Part shown: positions 1 through 11,198 of the stretch, one piece after another
Position numbering within the stretch: position 1 is the first letter of the stretch
Layout: each line of letters starts with the position of its first letter
DNA from: Symbiodinium natans
Lineage: Eukaryota; Sar; Dinophyceae; Suessiales; Symbiodiniaceae
NCBI GenBank assembly: GCA_905221605.1
Contig: CAJNDS010002495.1
Coordinates: 144,214 to 208,213 of the forward strand
Length of the DNA stretch: 64,000 nt
Direction: 5' to 3'
Position numbers and translations under genes: made by a program
The notes under the pieces: model-generated
Databases searched by the model: none
What the model was told of the DNA's origin: nothing
The model's input: the letters and a program-made list of their open reading frames with translations, nothing else

Positions 1-1260
1 GGGTTTCTTGCTTCATCTGTACGTCAACAGCATGTGCACCTCTGTGCCTCATGCCGAATTTGTGATGCGACAGTGCCAAGCATCACGTGGTATATGGCTT
101 TCGTGATACCAACAGCTCTCACCAAACAACAGGTAGCCCTGAGCTGACTGTCGCCACTACCTTCTGTTCCAAGCAAGCACGCTTGACAGCTGCGAATCGT
201 GCGAATATCTCAGCATGAACTGAAGTCTCTAGCTACATGTCTGTAGGCAGCTGAAACCGTGCGGTTCGTACAGAAAGATGTTGGAGAAAAAATGCCACAG
301 AAAAGCACAACAGCCAATCATATTAGCATCGGATCATCAGCGTTATAAGAAGTCGGCGCCGAGCAGTGGATCTCTGTATTCTGCAGCTCCTCGTTTTGCA
401 ACAGCGGCAGCGGCAGCCCTTCATGGCCTTTAGGCTTCTTCATGGCAGAACCCCGTGCTAAGAGTCAATTCAGCCTTGGGTCCTGCAAAGGCACAAGTCA
501 AGGAGGACTTCAAAGACTTCAAAAGGCACATTCTCAGACCTGGCAGGGCAACGCAGCCCTAGCCCTTCAGGATTTTCACAGTGAACAGTCGGGAATCCCG
601 GGAACCCGAGAGAGGGAGGTGACATGCCCTTTCATGCTTCAGCAGCTCAGCATCTTAAAAACCCCAACTATACCAAAGGGCAGAAGGAAGAGCCAGAAGG
701 AAGAGCCAGTGAGAGCCAGTGTGCAAGCCAAGCGACAAACGTCACACTTCCCTGCTCGAGTCTCTTTTAAAGACATTCATCAGTCCTCAGCTCTCAAGAA
801 CAAACCCTCAAAATGGGACTGCACAAAAATGCCACGGAACACAGAGAAGCACATTATGTAAAACAAAAAGTGAGAGAGCAAACAAGAGTAATATCAATCT
901 CAAATCTCAAATCGTAAGCTGGGATTCTGCGGAAGCGGGAGCTTTCTGTGCTCGACTCTGGTCCCGGCCTAAGAGTGCGCGTGAAAAGCAGATAAAAGCA
1001 GCTCCCTCCTCCTGGTTCCACTGCTTCTCCCGGTCATTTTTTTTGTGGCTTTTGCCTTGCTTTTTTAGCTAACACCGAAAGAACGGCCCCCCAGGAAAAG
1101 AGCACATGTTTGTCTCTTCTGCCAAGTTTGACCGCCCGGTGGGGGGGGTGGATGATTACATCCGCTGCAGAACCGATACTACAGAATCAACCCGGAGCTC
1201 AAACCAATGACGCACAACCCGCGCGCTGGTGTGCTTTCGAATGTGTGGCCTGTTTTTGTT
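1..1260. other. No supported gene
   Basis: The longest frame here runs at 442-861 on the plus strand (139 codons). It shows no domain, no hydrophobic segment and no splice-site pattern like that of the real exons elsewhere, and it lies on the strand that carries no other genes. I see only ordinary mixed sequence with a short GAGCCAGaagGA-type direct repeat near 690-720. Confidence 0.4.
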
Positions 1261-1635
1261 CCCCATTTCACGCCATTTCACGCCATTTCATGCCTCCCAT
1301 GCCTGTTTTGCGGGCTGCATGCCGGTACCGCCGTACTGCTCCCCACCTCATGACTGGCTTCGGAGGGGGGTCGTCGGGAGGGAAGGGGCGGGGGGCAAAT
1401 CAAAGATTCTTGCAAGTCCACAAAAAACACCATGATTGGTCTCTTTGGACACTGGACACCCCTCTTCCGTCTCCGCATGGACCCTTCAACTAGGCTGCGG
1501 ACGCCTCATCCTCAGCCAGCATGGCAGTTCTGGAGGGTCTTGGCTTGCCTGCTCGATGCTGCATTCTCGAGCAAGCTACTGCAGGCTTTGCTTAGCTTTG
1601 CTTAGCTTTGCTTAGCTTTGCTTAGCTTTGCTTGT
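1261..1635. repeat. Two short tandem repeats (10-11 bp units)
   Basis: Two clusters are visible. At 1264-1296 a unit reading CACGCCATTT recurs three times. At 1587-1632 the 10-bp unit AGCTTTGCTT recurs five times without a mismatch. The sequence between them is GC-rich with runs of G (1139-1150, 1366-1395). No coding function is supported. Confidence 0.85.
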
Positions 1636-1869
1636 GGAGGTGGCCGCGGTCTTGTGATCTGACCCTGGCCGCGCTGGCTTTCAGATCCAGTAACATGTGA
1701 TATTTTGGTCACGTTCACAAACTGTCACACAATATGATTTGTGTTGGCTTCAGTCCGCTTTTGCAGTTTGTTCTCAGGTTCTGGACATGGTCAAAAGGTT
1801 TCTGGCTCCAAGAAGCACCTCCCTCGCGTTGCTTCACCACGACGTGGTCGTCAGCTTGCCAGGTTGAGC

Positions 1870-2079
1870 CCTACGGTAAGTTAGCGCAATGGCCGGCTCG
1901 AAGAGACAGGCAGAAGCTTCGGGGAGTTCATGCTCCTTCAAAACCAGAAGCAGGCCTGCCACTTCCTCCTTGGCATCAAGAGGCCACATAGCTGTTCGCG
2001 ATCGAAGCGCATGTTCAGCCTCAGTGAAGTGCAGCCTATTTCTGTAGGCATTACGCCACATGCCCAATGGACGCATCAC
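1870..2079 (-). CDS. Candidate exon, unknown protein (RSRTAM segment)
   Basis: The minus strand has an open stretch of about 70 codons with mixed, protein-like composition. It includes the segments EHALRSRTAMWPLDAKEEV and LLLVLKEHELPEASACLFEP, the second with a helical leucine/glutamate pattern. I do not recognise a family. The six-residue core RSRTAM recurs three more times (once as SRTAM) at 2226-2600 on the same strand, so this exon may belong to a gene with duplicated exons. No splice boundary could be fixed, because there is no paralogue in the window to compare. It could also be a degenerate repeat that happens to stay open. Confidence 0.35.
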
Positions 2080-2600
2080 TAAACTGCATTGGAAGCAACC
2101 TCATCGTCTTCACCTCCTGCATCCCAACATGTCCATCGAAGCGGGGGCTTTGGCGGATCATTAGCAGCTACTGAGCAGCTACTGCGCAGCTACTGCGCAG
2201 CTACTTGTGGCATCTTGAGCGGGCCTGGAAGCATCGCCGTCCGCGAGCGCACGGCATGCTCTACTTCCTTGTCCTCACTTCAATTCAAGTGTAGATGTAG
2301 CAGAGCACATTGGCGACTGTACGTCGCCTGGGTCCTAGAAGATTCTCCATCTCAGCCCATTGCGTCAATCGGGCCAATAAACATCGCCGTTCTGGATGGC
2401 TTCAAGCTGCCACTGCCTCAAATCAAACGGCAGTTCTAGTACGGCGCCAAGAAGAGTTAAGCCCAAAACATCAGCTAAAAAACATCAGCTAATGCTTCTA
2501 GTCGAACTGACATGCCACGAACTGCGGTCCTGCCTGTCACCTCGTCCTCCTCACTTGGAGGAGCTGGCAGCATGGCGGTCCGACTGCGAATGCCATGTCC
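1981..2600 (-). repeat. Four dispersed copies of an RSRTAM-coding motif
   Basis: On the minus strand four places translate to the same core: 1985-2016 (EHALRSRTAMWP), 2228-2263 (EHAVRSRTAMLPGP), 2380-2400 (PSRTAMFIGP) and 2566-2600 (HGIRSRTAMLPAP). Spacing is irregular, about 130-250 bp. At DNA level the plus strand shows a shared GCATCGCCGTCCGCGA-like core. A weaker relative, GCATCGCCGTC, is at 2871-2881. Confidence 0.6.
2162..2206 (+). repeat. 11-bp tandem repeat
   Basis: The unit GCAGCTACTGC occurs about four times head to tail, with the first copy slightly diverged. It lies between two of the RSRTAM copies. Confidence 0.8.
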
Positions 2601-2839
2601 ATGCATGCCCTCGTCCATCACCTGAGTTCAAGAGCTTGCAGTCGTGGATGAAAGATGGCGCACATGTTCCACCATACCAACTTACACCGTACCGTGCGCC
2701 TACTACCACACAGCGCCTCATTCATTGGTAGTAGTTAATGCCCTGACACAACATCATGCTGAAGTTCCCTGAGTTCAGGTCTGTAGTGGGGGGGCTCTGA
2801 AAAACAGGCTGGCAAGCCTGGCACATGGAAAAGCTTGTC

Positions 2840-3466
2840 GTGTACCCGAGTCACAGCGTCCAGCTTGTTTGCATCGCCGTCTCTTTCGCCTGTGCAGAGT
2901 GCAATCGTGCCATGAAGGCTGTTCGTGCAAATCCCTTGAAGTTCACTGCCTGGCACTTCAGGTCGAACTTGAGAGGTGGACACATCTGGTGTAGCGCAGC
3001 TGTCCTTGAAACCAACAAATCTTTGCCTGCTCCCAGCAACCATCTTACTTGCAGAAACAGCTCCTTCTCCATGAAGGACTCAGACGCCTTCGCAAAAGCC
3101 GAAAATGTCGAAAGCCTTCGGTGGAAGATGCAGCCCCGAGGCTCCACGAAACACCCATACTTGAGACATCTTGAAACGGCTTATCCGCTGCAGACGGGCA
3201 GCTCGAGTGACTTCCTCCACTCAGGACACAGGAGTGTGGTCAAGCCGCTCTACGAGCCAAGCTGCGGGTGGGCTGAACAGCCCCGATGACGACAAAATGG
3301 CTTTGATGAATCCCATGCAATCAGACCCATGCAGACTCCTAACGCGATTCTTGAAGCGGCACAGAACTCGCCGAGAGCCCAAGCCGACTGCAGCGTGTCG
3401 GCTAACTCCTTGGATTGTTGTAGCAACCTGGGACCAGTTGTCAGCGAAGGCTAGTGCAGTTCCCAC
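2840..3466 (-). CDS. Candidate exons of an unrecognised gene
   Basis: Two minus-strand stretches look coding. The upstream one (about 3466-3225) contains MGTALAFADNWSQVATT and later SDCMGFIKAILSSSGLF. The downstream one (about 3147-2851) contains FAKASESFMEKELFLQV, LLGAGKDLLVSRTAALH and FKGFARTAFMARLHSAQ. Amino-acid use is balanced and both stay open for 80-98 codons. No known domain is visible. An AG dinucleotide followed by G occurs at plausible exon starts, but boundaries are not proven. Upstream of it, 3500-4130 holds nothing I can call. Confidence 0.35.
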
Positions 3467-4135
3467 AGTTGCTACAGTCCACCCTGCTCAGATGGCCTGT
3501 TGGAAAGCTCCGTGGCCTTAAGGCCTGCAGGTTTAACCACACTACTATACCACCGCTGTCAAGGCTGAAGATCGAGCTTGGGAACTCTTGCATACCATGC
3601 ACAAAAAAATGTCCTGTTTGATTGGTACAACTGCATTTGAAGCTTTGAGTTTTTTCAGGCTCGGATCTTCCGACTTGGAAAGCCGTCCCGTCGATTCCTC
3701 ATGATTTTGAGGCCTGCTTCACGTGTCCTTGCTGTCGGCCCCGCCACTGGCCCACAAGGCCAAAAACAAAAGAGTGTGTCGAGCAGCGCAGGGCATTTCT
3801 TTGCTGTCGTCGAAAGAAGTCAGGAGCACACCGCGAGCTCGTTGTAGCAATGCGTTATGACGTGAATGCCTTTCTCGATGCAACCTGCAACCGCATCAAC
3901 CGCATGGTTCTGTCGAGTGTGATGGGATTCGTCGCAGGTTCCTGACTTCGAAGCTCTGTCCCTGGGGCTGAACGCAGAAGGTTCCAGGTTTGGAGTCGTC
4001 CCCAAGGGCTGACGGGAGCTGCCGAAGGAATCTAGGCTTGAGACTTGGAGTCTCAAGTCTCAGGCCCAAGATTGTGAGTCAAGCGCATCACTTCGACAGC
4101 GTATACTTGCTTGGCATACCCGGTCGATTACACCT

Positions 4136-4606
4136 GGAACTTCAAGGGGAAAAAGCAGATTCGCCCTGTCTTGGGTTGCACTACCACAAGCTCAACCCTC
4201 TTTTTTTGGATGGAAACCTAGGTTCAGCTTGTCTTGTAGCATAAGCTGATCATAAACCAAGCACAACCTTCTTCTTGATTCAAGACTCAGACTAGAGACT
4301 AGGCTAAGGATCGATGTAGGAATGGCTTTGTCGCAAATTGAAAGCCGCTGTAACTTTTGCAACGCAATCTTAAACCGTATGTTCCTGTCGCATGTGTGGG
4401 GGAAACACAAACCACCGCGAGTGTCACTTTGCAAAGCACACTGCTCGGCTTCTCCGCCTTGAACCGAAATAACGGCTGCGCTTGGTCTGTGATCATGTCC
4501 TGCTACAAAGGCAAGCTTAACCTAAGTTTCCATCCAAAAATGTGAAAAGAGCTTGTGGCATTGTGACGCAGAGCAAGGCCAATCTGCTTCTCCCACTTGG
4601 AACTCC
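4136..4606. mobile_element. Foldback / MITE-like element with 127-bp inverted arms
   Basis: Positions 4136-4262 and 4480-4606 are imperfect inverted copies of each other. Reading the right arm as reverse complement, shared blocks in the same order are AAGCAGATT, CCACAAGCTC, TTTTTGGATGGAAAC, TAGGTT, AGCTTG, GTAGCA and ACCAAGC. The arms enclose a loop of about 217 bp without an open frame longer than the surroundings. No target-site duplication is obvious at the outer ends. The size, long terminal inverted repeats and lack of coding capacity fit a non-autonomous DNA element or foldback element. A long hairpin transcript is an alternative reading. The alignment was made by eye. Confidence 0.7.
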
Positions 4607-4619
4607 AAGTCTTGAAATG

Positions 4620-5160
4620 ATAATTGGGCGTCGGTCGAAACCGTCGTCGGTCTTAACTGTCGTCGGTCTTGGACGTCTCTTTCGCGGAAATGGGATTTGT
4701 CCTCGCGCCTGAAAGGCTTGGCTGCCTATCGCCGGTGCTTTGCGGTGCACCGGCAGGCCTGGCAGGTTTGCCAGGCCGGCGACTGCACCGCAAAACTGTG
4801 GCCAGAAAACGACACCAGCAGCTCTCTCAGGCCGGCGATTGCACCGGAAGACAGCGGCCTTGTTAAGCGGTCGCCATGCAGCTGCCAGCAGCTGTCGGTT
4901 GGCCATGTCAGCGCAAAAACAGTGGCCATATAGCAGCCAGCAGGCTGTCTGCCGGCGATTGCACCGTGGACATTGGCCATAAGGCGTCCTCAGGCCTCCG
5001 ATTCTACTAAAGAATCGTGTGTGCAATCGCCAACCGAGGTCTGCTGGCAGCCATAGATAAGGCCACTGCTTTGCGGTGCAACGCCGGCCTGAGAGACCTG
5101 CTGGCCACTACGTGGCCCATGACGTGGCCAGTGTTTGGCGGGGGCTTTTGTGGGTCAGCG
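4620..5160. repeat. Cluster of degenerate GGCGATTGCACCG / TGGCCA repeats
   Basis: The block begins with CGTCGTCGGTCTT repeats (4640-4675). It continues with several diverged copies of a GCCGGCGATTGCACCG motif (near 4786, 4833 and 4953, and inverted near 5028) mixed with TGGCC/GGCCA palindromes. All frames stay fairly open, so short open frames here on both strands are artefacts of the repeat. It resembles noncoding satellite-like filler rather than a gene. Confidence 0.6.
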
Positions 5161-5299
5161 CCACAAGGCGCTGCACCTTTAACCTATTTGTGTACTTTCA
5201 TCATCTTGCCTTGTCTGCTGGCTACAACTCTTCCGTGAATCGACCAGGCCTCGTTCCGAGATTATCTCCGTGCACTGCATCAAGTCCCGCGTCGCGCTG

Positions 5300-5480
5300 A
5301 CTGCCTGCCTGTACACCAGAATGACTTGCTTCTGAGTCTGGGCAGCTGTGGCACGGCAGCCTCGTCATACCCTCTGCTGTCTTGATTTTCTCCAACAATG
5401 GGATCAGATCAGATGGGACGTTGACGGCACACCTTCGTGGGTTTGCAGGGAGCAAGGGTTTGCCATAAGATGCCCACGCC
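5300..5480 (-). CDS. Candidate exon, unknown protein
   Basis: The minus strand is open for about 60 codons with good composition, including the segment VPSDLIPLLEKIKTAEG followed by a cysteine pair (CHSC). No family is recognised. Neighbouring DNA downstream is the degenerate repeat cluster. Upstream of it, up to about 6600, nothing firm was seen; frames open there on the plus strand (5598-6577) have no domain signature. Confidence 0.3.
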
Positions 5481-6620
5481 AAACCTGAACATGCCGCACT
5501 TGCTGCCCCGCCTTGCCACGCTCTGAGATGCCTGCGTCACACAGTGCGTGCCTCGTTCAGGCTGAAGTCTGAAGTTTGACTGCAGTTTGACTGCATCATG
5601 CTCTTTTTCGGCGAGCGAGGCACTGTCCAAGAGATGCGTGCCACACCTCGGCCGAGGGCCGACACCCTTTCCCTGGATTTTACATGCCTTAAAGGCTCTA
5701 GTTTCGACTACCAACGTGACTTGACTGTGGCCCTGCATCCTGCAGCAGTACAACCCCACAAGTCCAATGTCGGTGAGGAGCCGCAAGAGTTGCGACCAGG
5801 AACGGGAAGTCCCTGCGGCCTAACTGGAAGCAAGTGGACTGTCGAATCTGTCTCGATGAAAGCCCTGCCCTCTGCCTCTGAAGCCAATCTGGCAACCTTC
5901 ATGCACATTTGCGCGCCATCCAATGCATGCCTTGGTGCTTTGTTTGGCTCAGGGCGTCAAACCAAGCTGACCCCATGGCTTGCCTCTCCCATGCTGCCAA
6001 GAGTCTCAGCCTGCCTGGAGACACTCTCCACTGGAATGGCCTCTACGACTGCCTGGATCACTGGACTGCATGGACAATACATGAAAATCTCGGGGGTTGG
6101 GAGCCCCACCTCTGCATCCAGGCCGCAAAGGTCGGTCTGATGCGAGCAAAGAGCAAAGAGCGGCACAGAGTAAGCGGGAAGCCAAGAACACACCGCAGAG
6201 ATCTGCAGGTATCAGCAGGTACACATCTTCAAGAACGGCCGGCAATGTCGCAATGTCCGCCTTGCCTCCCAGGGCTCGGCCTCCTCTTCGGCCTCGCTTG
6301 CGCTTGCGTCGCTGTCTTTAGCCTCCGCCTGCAAGCGACAGGAGCTTTCTGTGAAAGGTTTTGCCGGTTTTGCCGGCTTTGCTATATTTTGCTATGTCTT
6401 GCTTGTGGTTCAGTCTGCTTGTCATGCCATCTTCGAGGCCTCAGCCACCAACTCGCTCCCCGGCCCACCCTGCCCACCCTTCCCACCTTCCCCTCTCACG
6501 CACCATCACCTCGACATCCGCTGCGTGCCCCTAGGCCCCTTGGTCCATTCCTGAATCGTCATGCCTTTACTTCCTGATTCTGGCATGTGGCCGCTGACCA
6601 AGACTAGTGACTAGATGTGA

Positions 6621-6839
6621 CTAGAGGTGCCGACTCCTCAACGGCGGATCGGCCTTACTAGCTGCAGCCGCTCCGGAGGGTTCGGAGCAAGGCTCCTCGG
6701 ACACGTCGGCTGGCTCTGCCTCGCGAAAGTGATAGCAACGACAGAAACGCCCCCGAATGTTGCCCGCCTCGTCACTGCGAGTCCTGAGCATAGGGCTGAA
6801 ACGGCACTGGAAAACTTTGCATGAGATGCCATGACACAA
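6621..6839 (-). CDS. Candidate exon, unknown protein
   Basis: An open minus-strand frame of about 70 codons carries TRSDEAGNIRGRFCRCYHF and a following acidic/alanine-rich part (EAEPADVSEEPCSEPSG). It has the composition of a soluble, partly disordered protein. No domain is recognised and no splice sites are confirmed. Confidence 0.3.
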   Translation of the reverse strand: MCHGISCKVFQCRFSPMLRTRSDEAGNIRGRFCRCYHFREAEPADVSEEPCSEPSGAAAASKADPPLRSRHL

Positions 6840-8160
6840 AGAACGTCAACCCGCGAACAGCATAGTCCACCGCAACAGCATTTTCTCGCAGCCGTGCGCT
6901 ACTCTTTTCTTAAAGACTCGCGGGCCCGTTCTAGTACCCACGAACCTCCATTCGCCTCTCTTGTGTGGCCACCTACCCCTGTTTGCCTCCACCCACCATG
7001 CCCGATGGTGTGAATGCCCGGCGTGGCTCTTCGGAAGGCAAGAGATCTGCGCGCGCAAATGTCGGCCGTCAAACCTCACCTCAGCAGGCTTCGTAATAGA
7101 GGATGGAGTCACCTTGCCAACCGGCTGGCCTTTGTACTCACTGGAATGTGCTTCCGAGCATAAGAACCTGGGAGGTCTTGGGAAATCAAATGTGCCCAGG
7201 AGCTGACATAACTCCTTCCGGCAGAGAGGGCTGGTGATATTAGGAGATTCAACTATGCAAGCATACTAGGCTGAAGCGGGGGACTAAGAAAGGTCAATAA
7301 CCATGCCAGATGCGCTGCTTTTTGCCACCTGGCGGGCTCGATATCACATGTTCCTATGTGCTGCCAGCATGAAACTTCTCCACTTGAGGTTCTCCATTGT
7401 GGCAGTGGCCCTCGTTTCCGCTGCCACCGAAGAAACAGGTTACTTTGTTTACAGGTTGTTTATGCTGCGTGAACAGCAACCAACGACAACCACTGCATCC
7501 GAGCCACACCATCCGTCCACTTCCGCCTGTCCCCTCCCGTCTTCGTACCCCTCCTGTCACCCGTCCCCGTCCCGTCCTGGCACCCCTCCACCCGTCCTTC
7601 CCCCGTCACCTTTGCAAACGTCTCTGCCACGTGCAAAAACTCAAAACGAGAACCCATGAAGAGGTTTGGGGGAAAAGTTCACACCACCTTGTTCTTGCGA
7701 CTTGCAAGTGAAACACTAGCGTGCTAGCTGCTAGCGTGACTCGGCGGATCCGGAGGCTTCGCCGAATCTTCCGTGCGTTCCGCATCCACTGTCGGCTCGA
7801 AGCCTGCATTTGACAGGGTTCAACGACTTGCCAATGGCTCAGATGGCTCTTTCATGCTCTTTCTGTGGTGCGTAGGCAGCAGCTTCAGCCTTCCACATCT
7901 TTGCCTCCTGTCTTGGTCGGCTCAGGTGAAGCCTCGGGCGTCGCCTCGCAAGCAGCCTGGCTCAAGACTCAATCAACCTCACTGCTCCTTACTGCTTCGC
8001 AATGGGGGCCATGTGCCTTGGGAGTTCGCAGAACGGCACCATGCAGCAACAGCTCAACATGCACTCCGCTCAAGTCTTTCTGCGGTTGAGCGTGGTCTAA
8101 TTTTCAGTCGAAAGCGACTTCTATTGAAGCCCTGCCTGACCGAGTTTGTGTCAGGGCGGC
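6840..8160. other. No supported gene
   Basis: This stretch contains a CCGTCC/CCTGTC-rich block (7510-7620) and otherwise mixed sequence. A plus-strand frame at 7303-7659 begins with a hydrophobic run that resembles a signal peptide, but it then enters the low-complexity proline/serine block and has no support. Confidence 0.4.
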
Positions 8161-8199
8161 CATGTTCCTACTTACAGTGAAACAGCGGTGGCCATCGCG

Positions 8200-8497
8200 A
8201 GATTGCCCCAGCAATGTTTAGGAACCTACCTTCTTCAGGATCCACAGCCACCAACGCATCCATCACAAAAATACCAGGCCGCGAGATTGATGGATAGAGA
8301 TGCAAGATCACGATCACACAATCTGTCTCGTTGCCGCCCGTAGAAGCCTCGCAGTCTACTTCTGTGCTGCATGCACACGCGTCAAATGAAGATATGCCAG
8401 CATGCGATGCTAACCAGTTCTTGGCTTTTCTCGATGAGCGGATCCAGGAAGCACGACCCCTCAGACTCCATTCCTGACCCGACCCCCAAACCAGCAA
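8200..8497 (-). CDS. Candidate exon just downstream of channel copy 1
   Basis: The minus-strand frame includes NETDCVIVILHLYPSISRP and GIFVMDALVAVDPEEGRFL, an alternating hydrophobic/polar pattern typical of beta-strands. It lies 150-450 bp beyond the last recognised exon of the first channel gene on the same strand. It may therefore be its C-terminal extension or the start of the next gene. No family is assigned. Confidence 0.35.
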
Positions 8498-8639
8498 AAA
8501 CCACAGTCCTCAAGTGGTCCAAGGAGCACAACATCGTCCTCGGACAAGCTTACCATGGCACGGTCATGCGAACATGAACATCTCAAGCTCTCGACAAGTT
8601 CAAAAAAAAAGAAATGGCTAGAAAGGCCTTCAGTGCAAC

Positions 8640-11198
8640 CAGGCCTCCTCCACACTGACACGATGCTTGCTTTTTCGCCTGGCTGGGTGCCTGCGTGTCT
8701 TCTTGATGAGGTTCGCATCTTCCAGTGCTTTGGTCAAATACCTTAGGTGTGGTAGAGCTGAACTTTGAAGAAAAACCTTTTTTGCCATCATGTCCGAGGA
8801 GCATTAGAGAATCAGAAAGCATTTTCACATCGCACTGTAAGCAAATCCTCACGTAGCCACACGGACATGACAGACTCAATTTTTCAGAATTAATGACAGA
8901 AGTCGCTCGCGGAAGCATGTCTGTCCCTCTGTTAATCCAAGTGTCTGGTCAATTGCGCGTGCAGGACCCTTGCAACGCAGAATCCCATCTATGAAATCTT
9001 CATAGGTGACCTGGCCTTCGCCTGTCAGCTTGCAAAGACATGCTTCGAATTCCCACATCTCCCAACACCTTCTTACTTACACTGGCAAGTTTGCAAGATT
9101 GCACAAAGGCCCTCTTCCAGGCATTTCCCTTCGGTCAAGGCACCGTTCTGCAGCAAGCGGTACAAGGCCTGACCCTCAGACAAGTCCAAATCAAGGCTGG
9201 CCAAGTAGGCCTGAACCTTTGGATCCTGTAGAACAGCAGTCCTGAAGCCAACTTCTAACAGCACTGCACTCCAAGAGCTTGTATCGGCCAACAGAGACAA
9301 GGAAATAAAACTCACAACAAAAGAGCCATCCTTCTACAAGTATCTGGTAAAAGCGTTGCAATAACAAAGACGAAGGTGCATTTCAGACTCTGTGAGCACA
9401 CCATCTCCGCTTGCATCCATTGCCTTAAAAATGCCTCTGCAGCATGAAACAGGCATGTTTGGGACTTTGTGGTGCATGGGGATACAGAGATTACAGAGCA
9501 GGTTTGAAGGTAAAGGCTGCACCGTGCAGCCCACGCCTTCCAATCGTTTGACGTATTTGCCTTTTTGTCGCAGCCGTTCCATTACCATCAGCTCTGCGTC
9601 GTTGTTCGCAGCCTCCAGCGTCTCGCGCAAAAACACCGCTGTAATCACGCGAAGCACCTGGATTGCGCATGTAGCATTCAGATCTGCTGAGCAAACACAA
9701 TGTGACTAGACTCAACACTCAGGAACAGTTTGTTCGCAGTTGAGCTGCTGCAAAGACGATCAGAGTAACATACGTAAGATAGAAGATGACGAATGAGTGG
9801 TCAACATCCTCAAGCACCGGACCTTAGCTGGAAGTACCCTGGACGCAGGTCACACCACCATGATGAGCGCCCAATATTGTATGCGAAAGGGGCATATATA
9901 GGCCCGATCGGCCCGACAGGGCTGCTTGCCGACTTCTGCTGGAACAATCAAGAGCACAACTGGAAGTCGTGTCCCTACCCGGCCAACGTCCACAGGCAGC
10001 AAGCTGTGGGCGTGGCGGGCGCGAGTGGTCCAGTTGCCAGCAAAAGTGATCTCATACCTGACGATGACTCAAGCTCCACCCAAAGCGAGCAGGTGCAGCA
10101 ACCTCATTCAGTTCATTGTGGTGATCTAACCAGGCAAGAGGCATGGTGTACATTGCTCGGTATGCTGTTCCGTAATATGTCCAGACCCACAAACGCGCGT
10201 CCAAGTCTTCGTGTTCATTCGTGATGAATTCTTGAAGCCTGAGGCAGCAACTGATTGCAAGCTCTTTGCGGGCAATAACCCGTCAAAAAACTCTCAAGGG
10301 ACTCGTGATTTGCAAGCCCGGCGCAGGTTGCCCATCACAAGGCCGCCCATCATCATCACAAGCATCAGCAATACCATCGACCATGCGAGGGACGGTAAGA
10401 ATGACGAGCACGCCTGGATCAATAGGCGCAAGCCTCAGATCACGCAAGGCACGTATTGGGTGTTGGTGCTGCTTTGTTACCAGCGAGATTACGTCTGTGC
10501 GTGCCTTGAAAAAGACGTAATGTCCGCATGATTCGTATGGCACGAACCTTGGCTTGATTGCTTCCACGGCGATTCATGAAGGCAGAGGCCAAAAGCATCT
10601 AAGAGCCGAGCCATTTTTGCGAGTCTCAATGCACGAAGCATGTTGATGTTGTGCGAATGTCCAGCAAGAGGAGTCAGCAAGTAGAGGTCCAACATGGGCA
10701 GAACAACAAGGAGCACATCGATGCAGTTGAGCAAATCGCGAAAATAAACCCACCTTCCCAAGAACTGTCCGAGAACAGTCACGCTCAAACAGGTTGTTCT
10801 CATGGAAAACAGGTGCCTCATGAAGTAAAGCCTGACTACGAGCTCCACGGCAAATATCCAGGTAAATAAATGCTCCGATGCCTTGGTGGGGCTCTCTCGG
10901 CATCACTGGCGGCCAGCGCTATGTTTCAGCTGCGATAGTCCACAGATACGAGAGCCCCTTTAACTGACGCCCGTTTACCATCTAAGCAAGACCCCCAGAG
11001 TTCAGAGGGTCATGGGGGACAGGCAAAAGAGGGTCTCCTACTACATTATTTGCTGAACCTCAGGTGCAGACATGTGCAGACCAGGTCACCACAAACCAGG
11101 TCGCAGCATCTGGACATCTCAAGCTGGGCGTCACCCCCACAGAAACTGCAGCAGCTTGCCCGTCACATTCGAGTTCAAAAGCCATGACAATCGAGTTC
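8640..11198 (-). CDS. Voltage-gated cation channel, single domain, EF-hand tail (copy 1)
   Basis: Split gene for a six-transmembrane ion-transport protein of the plasma or an internal membrane. Exons by homology to the two paralogues below: S1 end 11198-~11125 (MAFELEC), S2 10881-~10810 (FTWIFAVELVVRLY), S3-S4 10753-~10600, S5 10433-10325 (SFLPSLAWSMVLL), pore helix 10238-10143 (WTYYGTAYRAMYTM), filter 10057-10023 (ITFAGNWTTR), S6 9822-9746, post-S6 helix 9657-9537 (ETLEAANNDAE), EF-hand 1 9434-~9380 (DASGDGVLTESE, canonical), linker 9241-9148, EF-hand 2 9020-~8935 (position 1 not acidic), then 8838-~8800 and 8736-~8640 with a basic tail. S4 has R-x2-R-x2-K-x2-R, so voltage sensing is likely. 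Most introns start GC and all end AG. The first half of S1 and the N-terminus were not located; cation selectivity is inferred from the family. Confidence 0.85.

Noticed and set aside
7303-7659. Plus-strand frame with a signal-peptide-like start (MKLLHLRFSIVAVAL)
   Set aside because: Opposite to the gene strand, runs into low-complexity CCGTCC DNA, no domain and no splice context.
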